From: a virus
IMG/VR virus record: IMGVR_UViG_3300018875_000070
Span: 1 to 27,814 of that record
DNA length: 27,814 nt
Reading direction: 5' to 3' (one strand)
The translations under genes were made by a program, and so were the position numbers. Position 1 is the first letter of the stretch; the number at the start of each line of letters is the position of its first letter. Below the pieces are notes generated by a model. That model worked only from the letters and a program-made list of their open reading frames with translations. It did not search any database and was not told the DNA's origin. Positions 20,307-26,138 of the stretch are shown here, piece after piece.

Positions 20307-20615
20307 CTATTGCAGAGAGCACATTCGTAGCAGGAATGCCACGTCGTTTGCTGCTTTGACGTATTCCCGCATAGCAGGGACAAGTTGGTTTCGTTTTGCT
20401 TCAAGCTCGGCAAACGATTTCAACATATTGGCATCCAGCCTATTCTTAATGCGATCATAGTTCACGCTCTCTGCCGCGTCTGCCATCTTCCCCATGGCCA
20501 AAACTACTTGGGCTGTAGCTTTGTGCAGATAGTCGCATTCGGATTTGGATAGGGGATCTGCACAAGCAGCGGAGCTAGCCAGCGCCGCAGCGAGATAAAT
20601 AAGAACAAAGCGCAC
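20307..20615 (-). CDS. small secreted protein with PLSKSEC motif (copy B)
   Basis: A 102-aa protein for which I choose GTG 20615, because GGAGAGG lies just upstream; an ATG at 20660 adds 15 unlikely residues. Signal peptide MRFVLIYLAAALASSAACA, cleavage likely before DPLS. The mature part starts PLSKSECDYLHKATAQVVLA, then KMADAAESVNYDRIKNRLDA, EAKRNQLVPAMREYVKAAND and ends LLRMCSLQ. It aligns over its whole length with the protein at 12887-13192, including both cysteines, the 'AAES' and 'KR.Q.VP..R......A' blocks. Function unknown. Being adjacent to cI and away from lytic operons, it may be expressed in the lysogen. Confidence 0.75.
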   Translation of the reverse strand: MRFVLIYLAAALASSAACADPLSKSECDYLHKATAQVVLAMGKMADAAESVNYDRIKNRLDANMLKSFAELEAKRNQLVPAMREYVKAANDVAFLLRMCSLQ

Positions 20616-20750
20616 TGGACCCTCTCCATAGGTAGCGATTCGATCAGAGTATCTTCTCATTCAAGGAACAGCCCCTGCAATAAGCGAGGCCACGTACGTC
20701 GGCTGTGGATTCTGGGAACAAAACGAAAACATTTTTTCCGTATCATGCGG

Positions 20751-20800
20751 AAGGAAATTTCCGTTTTTAAGTTGACATACGGATTTTTCCGTGCAGACTG
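20751..20800 (+). promoter_or_regulatory. rightward early promoter with repressor operators
   Basis: A consensus -35 TTGACA at 20772-20777 faces right; a weak -10 (CAGACT) follows at 20794-20799. One operator, ACGGATTTTTCCGT (20779-20792), fills the spacer, and another, AAGGAAATTTCCGT (20751-20764), lies just upstream. Both match the cI/cro cluster (13 of 14 with its perfect site for the second). A further half-site pair TTCCG-N7-CGGAA is at 20736-20752. CI bound here would occlude RNA polymerase. Downstream, CTCATC-N11-GATGAG forms a small hairpin, followed by GGAG and ATG 20829. Confidence 0.75.
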
Positions 20801-20831
20801 AGCTCATCACCTCACCGGAGATGAGCCCATG

Positions 20832-20843
20832 CAGACCCTCCCC
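20832..20843 (+). repeat. 12-bp direct repeat, left copy, flanking SLATT cassette
   Basis: CAGACCCTCCCC, identical to 21732-21743 and exactly 900 bp from it. It starts at codon 2 of the reading frame beginning at ATG 20829 and directly abuts the stop codon of the minus-strand SLATT gene. Confidence 0.85.
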
Positions 20844-21578
20844 TCACTTGACGGAATTGGTCCCTTCGATCTCGCAGCGTCGAGGAAACGGCGTATCAAC
20901 GTATCGCCTCCAATTACGCAGGAGTCGCTGTCTGGTCGTTACGACCTTCAGATAGCGTTCCGGACGGTCGAGCGCGGCCTGAGCGAAGTTGTAAGCAAGC
21001 GCATCAACAGCGTGGTAGGTCGGCGGCTCCTCAGCGACAAGGGCTCGCATCTTTCGCCTGATCTCTGCGGGAGTACTGTCAGCAAATTCAGCGTGCAGAG
21101 CCAGGAAGCGCCGTCTCAGGTCGCCGTGGACGTGCTCCTTTTTGGCAAGCCCAACGATGAGCTGTATAGCGCCGATAACGCTGGTTGCCGCGGCGATGAT
21201 GCGACCATCGAACTGAAAGTAGGTCGGCAGCATATCGGACAGGGCAATCACAGTGCCCAGTCCCGATACGAGCACAAAGAAATCGAGCAGCCGGTTCCAG
21301 AAGGCGAAGTGTGCCTCCCGGTCCTCATGATATCGGATGTTGTGGAGAAGGCTGATTTCGCAGGCTTCAGCGTCCGTCAGTTCTTTCTCGGATCCTTGGG
21401 CCGATTCCAGTCGGTCGGCTCCCAATTCTTCTTCTCCTGGTCGATCTTCTCCTGGCGGCGTCGCTCCTCCAGTTCCTCCCGGCGCCTGCGCTCCTGCTCC
21501 TCGCGAAGCCGCTCCAATTCCCGTTCGCGGTCCCTGTCCATCATCAACGGCGGGGTTGAGGTTTTCGGGGTCGGCCAT
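20844..21578 (-). CDS. SLATT-like two-transmembrane effector protein
   Basis: From ATG 21578 (MADPENLNPAVDDG; AAAGGG upstream) the frame is 244 codons. Residues 67-225 carry the SLATT pattern (SMODS/SLOG-associating 2TM effectors): SLLHNIRYHEDREAHFAFWN, transmembrane helices at about 97-113 (LDFFVLVSGLGTVIAL) and 127-145 (IIAAATSVIGAIQLIVGLA), RRRFLALHAEF, then EEPPTYHAVDALAYNFAQAA. SLATT proteins are thought to act as membrane-disrupting effectors in nucleotide-sensing immunity; this one has no sensor or cyclase beside it. Residues 14-66 are Gly/Ala-rich and appear to be read out of frame (see 21377-21541), so the true start or a frameshift is uncertain. Confidence 0.7.
   Translation of the reverse strand: MADPENLNPAVDDGQGPRTGIGAASRGAGAQAPGGTGGATPPGEDRPGEEELGADRLESAQGSEKELTDAEACEISLLHNIRYHEDREAHFAFWNRLLDFFVLVSGLGTVIALSDMLPTYFQFDGRIIAAATSVIGAIQLIVGLAKKEHVHGDLRRRFLALHAEFADSTPAEIRRKMRALVAEEPPTYHAVDALAYNFAQAALDRPERYLKVVTTRQRLLRNWRRYVDTPFPRRCEIEGTNSVK
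21377..21541 (-). CDS. 54-aa coiled-coil segment overlapping SLATT gene (other frame)
   Basis: The alternative minus frame encodes MDRDRERELERLREEQERRR, REELEERRRQEKIDQEKKNW and EPTDWNRPKDPRKN, then TGA at 21379-21377. Codon third positions are almost all G or C here, while the SLATT frame over the same bases uses many GGA/GAA/GCA codons, so this is probably the coding frame of the interval. No ribosome binding site precedes its ATG. It ends in AGA AAG AAC TGA, where a -1 slip on A-AAG would continue into the SLATT domain (ELTDAEAC). It may thus be a separate gene, or the real N-terminal domain of the effector. Confidence 0.5.
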   Translation of the reverse strand: MDRDRERELERLREEQERRRREELEERRRQEKIDQEKKNWEPTDWNRPKDPRKN

Positions 21579-21634
21579 GAGGGCACCCTTTCCATTCGTG
21601 ATCTCCAATCGGTTACAGCGGTTGGTGGTTGCGA

Positions 21635-21665
21635 GGCTCGTGCGAGCCGCATACTCGCACGAGCC
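21635..21665. repeat. perfect 12-bp inverted repeat upstream of SLATT gene
   Basis: GGCTCGTGCGAG (21635-21646) and CTCGCACGAGCC (21654-21665) with 7-nt spacer CCGCATA. It lies 57-87 bp before the SLATT ATG on the minus strand. No T-run follows on either strand, which speaks against a terminator and for an operator or structured leader. Confidence 0.75.
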
Positions 21666-21731
21666 AATAAGATAACGCCCCAACAAAGGAAGTCTTTCCC
21701 GTGTAGGGTTTCATCCACAAGGGAAGGGTCT

Positions 21732-21743
21732 CAGACCCTCCCC
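21732..21743 (+). repeat. 12-bp direct repeat, right copy, flanking SLATT cassette
   Basis: CAGACCCTCCCC, identical to 20832-20843. It also pairs with GGGAAGGGTCT (21721-21731) as an imperfect 11-bp inverted repeat, so the cassette edge can form a hairpin. Confidence 0.85.
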
Positions 21744-21839
21744 ACCTTCACTCTTGAAACCGTCCGCGATGGCTTTGCCGTCGTGTTCCTGATCGGCGTT
21801 GTTGCGCTCGGCTGTGTGGCTCTCGGTGGGAGCTACTGA
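21732..21839 (+). pseudogene. displaced small membrane-protein gene, 3' part
   Basis: The frame from the repeat to TGA 21839 encodes QTLPTFTLETVRDGFAVVFL and IGVVALGCVALGGSY, a single transmembrane helix. It has no start codon of its own. Joined at the repeat to ATG 20829 with its ribosome binding site (GGAG), it would be a 36-aa protein MQTLPTFTLETVRDG... and would be the first gene of the right operon, 1 bp before the ATG at 21841. The 900-bp insert preserves the frame, so a 336-codon open frame still spans it, but the inserted codons are antisense to the SLATT gene. Confidence 0.6.
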
Positions 21840-21840
21840 G

Positions 21841-22077
21841 ATGGGCGAGGTCATCCCCTTTCGTCCGCGTCGTCGCGCGGCCCAGCCAATCACAATCCAG
21901 CAAATCGACATCCGCGACATCCTGAATGTCACGATGGGCGGGCGTAGATGCCCGCATTGCACGGGTCGCGGCTGGATCTTCACGCAAGACACCTACGGTC
22001 TGTCAGTAGTCCCCTGCCCTTGCGGCGGCACGGATGAAGACCGGATCGAAATACCTGACTTCGACGGAGCTGCATGA
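21841..22077 (+). CDS. 78-aa zinc-ribbon-like protein
   Basis: Starts at ATG 21841, 1 bp after the preceding stop; GGGAGC lies upstream. Encodes MGEVIPFRPRRRAAQPITIQ, QIDIRDILNVTMGGRRCPHC, TGRGWIFTQDTYGLSVVPCP and CGGTDEDRIEIPD. The pattern CPHCxGxGW...CPCGG resembles DnaJ-type zinc ribbons. Similar small proteins occur in Rhizobiales phages near the ERF recombinase. Function unknown; it may bind RNA or a host protein. Confidence 0.7.
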   Translation: MGEVIPFRPRRRAAQPITIQQIDIRDILNVTMGGRRCPHCTGRGWIFTQDTYGLSVVPCPCGGTDEDRIEIPDFDGAA

Positions 22078-22193
22078 TGGGCACCTACAACGCCATCATG
22101 GGTAGCGTCTTCGCTGTCATCCTGCTCGGCTCTGCCGCTTACGCTCTCGTCGTCTGCATGTGGCCTGTGAAGGCTGATCGGGAGGCGCGGTGA
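22077..22193 (+). CDS. 38-aa single-pass membrane protein
   Basis: The ATG at 22077 (or the in-frame ATG 3 bases earlier) to TGA 22193. Encodes MGTYNAIMGSVFAVILLGSA then AYALVVCMWPVKADREAR, one transmembrane helix (about residues 8-28) with a charged cytoplasmic tail. Overlaps stop codons of both neighbours (TGATG), so it is translated by coupling. Confidence 0.55.
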   Translation: MGTYNAIMGSVFAVILLGSAAYALVVCMWPVKADREAR

Positions 22194-22363
22194 TGGAGCA
22201 GACCGTTCAACCCGAGCGCATTACCGCCTGGCAGCCCAAGAACCGCAAGCTGCGCAACCTCCACTCTCGCAAACCATTCAGGCGCTGCGACTGTGAGCGG
22301 TACTTTGGGACCGAGGATGCCGCCCGCCGTCATTGGCGAGACAGCCACGGGAGGAAGGCATGA
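22193..22363 (+). CDS. 56-aa C2H2-like zinc-finger protein
   Basis: ATG 22193 to TGA 22363. Encodes MEQTVQPERITAWQPKNRKL, RNLHSRKPFRRCDCERYFGT and EDAARRHWRDSHGRKA. CxC followed by HxxxxxH makes a C2H2-like zinc finger with a basic N-terminus, plausible for DNA or RNA binding. Coupled to the genes on both sides by 1- and 4-bp overlaps. Confidence 0.6.
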   Translation: MEQTVQPERITAWQPKNRKLRNLHSRKPFRRCDCERYFGTEDAARRHWRDSHGRKA

Positions 22364-22491
22364 CCTTCAAAAGCCCGGAGTGCCGCGCCTTCTCTCGCAA
22401 GGCTGAAAACCTCGCGCTTTTCTTCGTGGCGGCCGTGACCCTCGCAGCCCTTGGCGTCCTGTTTCATTCCATCTGGGTTCTGCGTCCATGA
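22360..22491 (+). CDS. 43-aa single-pass membrane protein
   Basis: ATG 22360 to TGA 22491. Encodes MTFKSPECRAFSRKAENLAL, FFVAAVTLAALGVLFHSIWV and LRP. One transmembrane helix at residues 18-40, preceded by a basic region. ATGA overlap upstream and downstream. No family recognised. Confidence 0.55.
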   Translation: MTFKSPECRAFSRKAENLALFFVAAVTLAALGVLFHSIWVLRP

Positions 22492-22631
22492 AACAGGTCG
22501 TCATCACTCCCCGCTGGCGAGGCCCTGAAACCAAGCGGATCGCCCGCCGCAAGATCGAAACAACCTCCCGGCTCTGCAAGGAGCTGGGGCTGCCGAAACC
22601 GATCCTGAAACTCCCGAAGGACAAGCATTAA
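22488..22631 (+). CDS. 47-aa basic protein
   Basis: ATG 22488 to TAA 22631. Encodes MKQVVITPRWRGPETKRIAR, RKIETTSRLCKELGLPKPIL and KLPKDKH. Strongly basic, no membrane segment; possible nucleic-acid binding. Begins in an ATGA overlap and ends in a TAATG overlap with the coiled-coil gene. Confidence 0.55.
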   Translation: MKQVVITPRWRGPETKRIARRKIETTSRLCKELGLPKPILKLPKDKH

Positions 22632-23362
22632 TGAGCGCCGCTGTTGCCACTATCGGGCATAACAATCCTCCGGAGCCGACGCCATTCGAGAAAATGGAAG
22701 CGGAGATCCTGGTCCTGTTCGATCAGGCCAAGGGCTTTCTGGACGGTGAGCCTATTGCCGACCAAAAGCAGGCCGATGCGGTTGGTCTGCTCGATAGCAT
22801 GATCATGAAGGCCCGCAAGCTCGCCGATGAGCTGCGCGTCGAAGAGAAGCGCCCGCACGATGAGGCGGCCAAGGCAGTGCAGGAGAAATTCAAGCCGCTG
22901 CTGACCCGCTGCGATCTAGCAAGGGATGCCTGCAAACAGGCCCTGACACCCTACCTGCGCAAGCTGGAAGAAGAGAAGCGCGCCAAGGCTGAGGAGGCTC
23001 GCCGGGGCGCCGAGGAAGAACGGCGCAAAGCCCAAGAGGCCCTGCAGTCGGCCCATCGCTACGATCTTGAGGCGCGCGAAGCTGCCGAGGCTCAGCTCAA
23101 GCAAGCAGAGGCTGCAGAGAAGGCTGCAAACCGCGCGGAGAAGGACAAGGCGCATGTGGCCGGCACCGGTCGTGCCAAGGGGCTGCGCACCACTTACCGC
23201 GCTGAAGTCACAGACTACACCGCCTTCGCTCGTCACCTGTGGGCCAACCACAAGGACGAATACCAAGAGTTCTTGGATGGCATGGCCTCCAAGCTCGTGA
23301 GCCGTGGCGTGCGTGGCGAAAGCGTCCCCGGCCTCAAGGTCCATGAAGAGAAGGTGATGTGA
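22631..23362 (+). CDS. coiled-coil protein preceding ERF recombinase
   Basis: A 243-aa protein from ATG 22631. It starts MSAAVATIGHNNPPEPTPFE; the 'IGHNNPPE' opening is common in Rhizobiales phage proteins of this region. Residues 75-185 form a long charged coiled coil (KLEEEKRAKAEEARRGAEEE, EAREAAEAQLKQAEAAEKAA). A C-terminal domain follows: GRAKGLRTTYRAEVTDYTAF, ARHLWANHKDEYQEFLDGMA, SKLVSRGVRGESVPGLKVHE. Encoded just before the ERF gene with a 2-bp gap, so it may act with the recombinase, but no function is known to me. Confidence 0.72.
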   Translation: MSAAVATIGHNNPPEPTPFEKMEAEILVLFDQAKGFLDGEPIADQKQADAVGLLDSMIMKARKLADELRVEEKRPHDEAAKAVQEKFKPLLTRCDLARDACKQALTPYLRKLEEEKRAKAEEARRGAEEERRKAQEALQSAHRYDLEAREAAEAQLKQAEAAEKAANRAEKDKAHVAGTGRAKGLRTTYRAEVTDYTAFARHLWANHKDEYQEFLDGMASKLVSRGVRGESVPGLKVHEEKVM

Positions 23363-23364
23363 CC

Positions 23365-24099
23365 ATGAAGATGTCCGAACAGATTAACGAGTTGGCCGAA
23401 GCCCTGGCTAAGGCGCAGGGTGCGATTGCGAACGCCAGCAAGGATGCTCAAAACCCTCACTTCCGCTCGAGCTATGCCAACCTTGCATCTGTGCGAGAGG
23501 CCATTCGCGGCCCGCTGTCGGAGAACGGGCTTGCCTATACTCAGCTCGTGCGCACTGAACAGGGCAAGGTGCAGATCGAGACCATGCTGATCCATAAGTC
23601 GGGTCAGTATATGGGAGAGACGCTAGACATCCCCCTGGCAAAGCAGGATGCGCAGGGCATCGGTTCTGCGACTACCTACGGGCGCCGCTACTCCCTCATG
23701 GCATTGATCGGCATCGCTGCCGAGGAGGATGACGACGACGGCAACGTTGCGACCGCCAACGCGCCCTCTCACCAGCGCCATGAGCCTCCTAAGCCGCAGA
23801 CTGCCCTTAAGCAGGTGCAGGTTCCGGAACCCTCTCCTGCCGAGGAAATGGTTCAGGCGCTCAAGGCCCGCCTCTCTATCTCCTCGCTCGACAAGCTCTG
23901 GCAGAACCCGAACTTCAAGCGGGAATACAGCCTGCTCAATCCAGAGGATCAGGCATGGGTGAAGTCGGTCGATGCTTCTCGCCGCAAGGAGCTGGAAGCG
24001 GACTCCGACCCTACTGCAATACCTGGGCAGAGCGACCCGCCTGAGCCCAAGCAGCAGAGCAAGGTCTCACAGCTTGCCGACGATCATATCCCGTTCTGA
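23365..24099 (+). CDS. erf: ERF-family single-strand annealing recombinase
   Basis: A 244-aa protein; I choose ATG 23365 (MKMSEQINELAEALAKAQGA) with GAAGG upstream over GTG 23359. The ERF core is clear: NPHFRSSYANLASVREAIRG, PLSENGLAYTQLVRTEQGKV, ETMLIHKSGQYMGETLDIPL, then QGIGSATTYGRRYSLMALIG and IAAEEDDDDGN. It anneals complementary single strands for phage recombination and possibly circularisation. The C-terminal third is a variable linker, ending in DDHIPF, the acidic tip pattern used to bind SSB. A NinB-like gene follows. Confidence 0.93.
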   Translation: MKMSEQINELAEALAKAQGAIANASKDAQNPHFRSSYANLASVREAIRGPLSENGLAYTQLVRTEQGKVQIETMLIHKSGQYMGETLDIPLAKQDAQGIGSATTYGRRYSLMALIGIAAEEDDDDGNVATANAPSHQRHEPPKPQTALKQVQVPEPSPAEEMVQALKARLSISSLDKLWQNPNFKREYSLLNPEDQAWVKSVDASRRKELEADSDPTAIPGQSDPPEPKQQSKVSQLADDHIPF

Positions 24100-24114
24100 G
24101 GCTAAGAGCTGAGC

Positions 24115-24549
24115 ATGACCACTCGCGTCGTCGCCACCGAAGCAGACCGTCAGGGCCTAATGCGCCTGCTCCAGGCTCGCGAGCTGCCGTTCACGGTCGA
24201 AGTCGTGAAGGGCAAGCGGCGATCCGTGGACCAGAATAGGTTGCAGCGCCGCCTCCTGAACGAGATCGCAGAACAGACAGGTCAGACGGCCGAAGAAGTC
24301 CGCGCCTATTGCAAGCTGACCCTGGGCATTCCAATCCTCCGGGCTGAGAGTGAACTGTTCGCTCAGAAGTACGACGAGCATATCCGCTCCCTGCCCTACG
24401 AGACGAAGCTCGCGATGATGGCAGAGCCGTTCGACTTCCCGGTTACCCGGCTGATGACCACGGCGCAGAAGACCCGCTACTTGGATGAGATCCAGCGTCA
24501 TTTCGGTGAACAGGGCGTCGTCTTCTCATCTCCGCTGGAGGCTGCGTGA
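24115..24549 (+). CDS. NinB-like recombination protein
   Basis: A 144-aa protein from ATG 24115. Blocks: FTVEVVKGKRRSVDQNRLQR, RLLNEIAEQTGQTAEEVRAY, CKLTLGIPILRAESELFAQK, FDFPVTRLMTTAQKTRYLDE and IQRHFGEQGVVFSSP. The 'K..RS.DQN...' and 'P.TR.MTT.Q...YL.....H....GV' segments define the NinB (YbcN/lambda Orf-like) family, which in lambda helps recombinases load on SSB-covered DNA. Encoded directly downstream of ERF, a usual pairing. Confidence 0.88.
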   Translation: MTTRVVATEADRQGLMRLLQARELPFTVEVVKGKRRSVDQNRLQRRLLNEIAEQTGQTAEEVRAYCKLTLGIPILRAESELFAQKYDEHIRSLPYETKLAMMAEPFDFPVTRLMTTAQKTRYLDEIQRHFGEQGVVFSSPLEAA

Positions 24550-24938
24550 TGGTCTTCCGTATTTGCGAGGATGTCGGCACGACCAAGCGCCGGAAGATGA
24601 CGCCGCGGCGAGCCCTGAAGCTCTGGGAGATGCACAAGGGCATCTGCGTTCTGTGTCATGAGCCGATCGATGGGGCCCGCGAGGATTGGTTCATCGAGCA
24701 TCTGATCGCGCTCGAAAATGGCGGCTCGGATGAGGACGACAGCGGCAACCTCGGGCCTGCTCATCTCTGGCACAAGGCCGCGAAGGATGCCGCCGATCAC
24801 AGCCTCGCGGCACGCTCAAAACGACAGAAGCAACGCCTGCTCGGGATCAACAAGCGCAAAGGGCCGCCTATGCCAGGCAGCAAGGACTCGCCCTGGAAGC
24901 GGAAGCTCGATGGCACGCTCGTTCGCAGAACCAGGTGA
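24549..24938 (+). CDS. HNH endonuclease (early region)
   Basis: A 129-aa protein starting at ATG 24549 in a TGATG overlap with the NinB-like gene. Motifs: GICVLCHEPIDGAREDWFIE (CxxC), HLIALENGGSDEDDSGNLGP (the conserved His and Asn of HNH), AHLWHKAAKDAADHSLAARS (closing His). The C-terminus is basic (KRKGPPMPGSKDSPWKRKLD). A second HNH, distinct from the packaging one at 11156-11530. Likely works with ERF/NinB in recombination or as a homing-type nuclease. Confidence 0.87.
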   Translation: MVFRICEDVGTTKRRKMTPRRALKLWEMHKGICVLCHEPIDGAREDWFIEHLIALENGGSDEDDSGNLGPAHLWHKAAKDAADHSLAARSKRQKQRLLGINKRKGPPMPGSKDSPWKRKLDGTLVRRTR

Positions 24939-24978
24939 AGCCCCGCCCCCTCTATCGCCAAGCCTCCTAGGAAAGAAC

Positions 24979-25449
24979 ATGCCAGATCTCGTGAAACGAT
25001 TGACGATCAGCGGTCCTTACCATGCCACAGGCGAGGTCCATCCTCATCTTCGGATCGATGCCCCTGATCGCATTGTAGCTTGCGTCTATTGCGTCGATGA
25101 GGATTGGGAACGCACACGACGCGAAGCGGACACGATCATCGCCGCCCTATCGACTCCAGGGGGAGAGTGGAAGCCTATCGAGACGGCTCCGAAGGATGGG
25201 ACGCCTATCGTCGGTGCATACTTCAACCAGCCGTGGGCGGAAAGCCACCGCGAAGGGAGGATCGTGCGGTGTTGGTATCAGCCTGAGTTCGGGAGCTTCA
25301 TATCGGGCTGCCGCGAAATGACACTTGCTCGCGGATACACGTTCGAAGACGGCAGCACTCGACGGCTTCACTCACCAGACAAGGAAGACATCACCCACTG
25401 GATGCCTCTCCCCGTTTCTCCTCTCTCCAAGGAGAACGAGCATGGGTAA
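24979..25449 (+). CDS. DUF551-containing phage protein
   Basis: A 156-aa protein from ATG 24979 (MPDLVKRLTISGPYHATGEV), with GGAAAG upstream. The DUF551-type part begins at EWKPIETAPKDGTPIVGAYF and ends with DITHWMPLP; between lie the strands GRIVRCWYQPEFGSFISG. The first 75 residues are a variable region. The domain is very common in phages and has no known activity. It overlaps the next start by 8 bp. Confidence 0.8.
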   Translation: MPDLVKRLTISGPYHATGEVHPHLRIDAPDRIVACVYCVDEDWERTRREADTIIAALSTPGGEWKPIETAPKDGTPIVGAYFNQPWAESHREGRIVRCWYQPEFGSFISGCREMTLARGYTFEDGSTRRLHSPDKEDITHWMPLPVSPLSKENEHG

Positions 25450-25744
25450 GCATACGCCTGGACCTTGGACGTTCACGAAGGCACGGACCATCATCCACAT
25501 TTCAAACGGTGTGCGGCCTATAGCGGAGGTGCCGTGCAGGGCCGATAAGCGCACCGTCTATCCCGAAGCCGAAGCGAACGCCCGCCTGATCGCTGCCGCT
25601 CCCGAGATGCTGGAAGCGCTGAAGGCTTTCGCAGAAATGCCAACGAGCGATGAGAGCCCCGGTACCCATCCAGACCATGACATGGATGAACTCATTTTCG
25701 CCGCCCGCGCCGCCATCGCCAAAGCAGAGGGCTCCCATGTCTGA
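25442..25744 (+). CDS. conserved phage protein (HTPGPW / 'RLIAAAPEML' family)
   Basis: A 100-aa protein from ATG 25442. It opens MGKHTPGPWTFTKARTIIHI, then VRPIAEVPCRAD, and contains EAEANARLIAAAPEMLEALK, the hallmark of a small, widespread prophage protein family of unknown role. It ends in an acidic helical tail (HDMDELIFAARAAIAKAEG). Genes on both sides overlap by 8 bp. Confidence 0.75.
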   Translation: MGKHTPGPWTFTKARTIIHISNGVRPIAEVPCRADKRTVYPEAEANARLIAAAPEMLEALKAFAEMPTSDESPGTHPDHDMDELIFAARAAIAKAEGSHV

Positions 25745-26138
25745 GACACACAAAGCCCCTGAGAGCGGGGGAGAGAATATGATGTTGCCTTCCGTCGAAG
25801 CTGACGCTTCTCCTCAGGAAAGCTCAATGGCAGTTTCACCCAGTCGCTATGTTGCGCCGCCTGACATACGTTGCGCACTTGAGAAGAGCGCCGCTCTCGT
25901 TGCAGCCCTGTGCGACGATGATAGTCGTGTCGTAAAATTTACTGGAGTCTGGTCTCACCTGGGGACAACGACAGTCGGTGCAGTTCTCGATGAAGCGGAT
26001 GCCGCACTCAGCAGCACCTGTAGCGTCAGCGATGAGCACCCATCGGGCCGAGACCTTGGGCTCGGGGCGAAGCCTGCCAGCGCGATCCGCGAAGCGGAGA
26101 CGCCCGTCACCCCACCGGCAAAAGGAGAGACGAGATGA
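25737..26138 (+). CDS. 133-aa protein of unknown function
   Basis: ATG 25737 (MSETHKAPESGGENMMLPSV) to TGA 26138. Middle part: SRYVAPPDIRCALEKSAALV, AALCDDDSRVVKFTGVWSHL and GAVLDEADAALSSTCSVSDE. The first 40 and last 30 residues are low-complexity and polar. No family recognised. 4-bp overlap (ATGA) with the DUF4326 gene indicates coupling. Confidence 0.55.
   Translation: MSETHKAPESGGENMMLPSVEADASPQESSMAVSPSRYVAPPDIRCALEKSAALVAALCDDDSRVVKFTGVWSHLGTTTVGAVLDEADAALSSTCSVSDEHPSGRDLGLGAKPASAIREAETPVTPPAKGETR

Noticed and set aside
20829-21839. 336-codon plus-strand open frame with good promoter and ribosome binding site
   Set aside because: Only the first 5 and last 36 codons look genuine; the Ser/Arg-rich middle is antisense to the SLATT gene. 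The frame is open because the insert length is a multiple of three.
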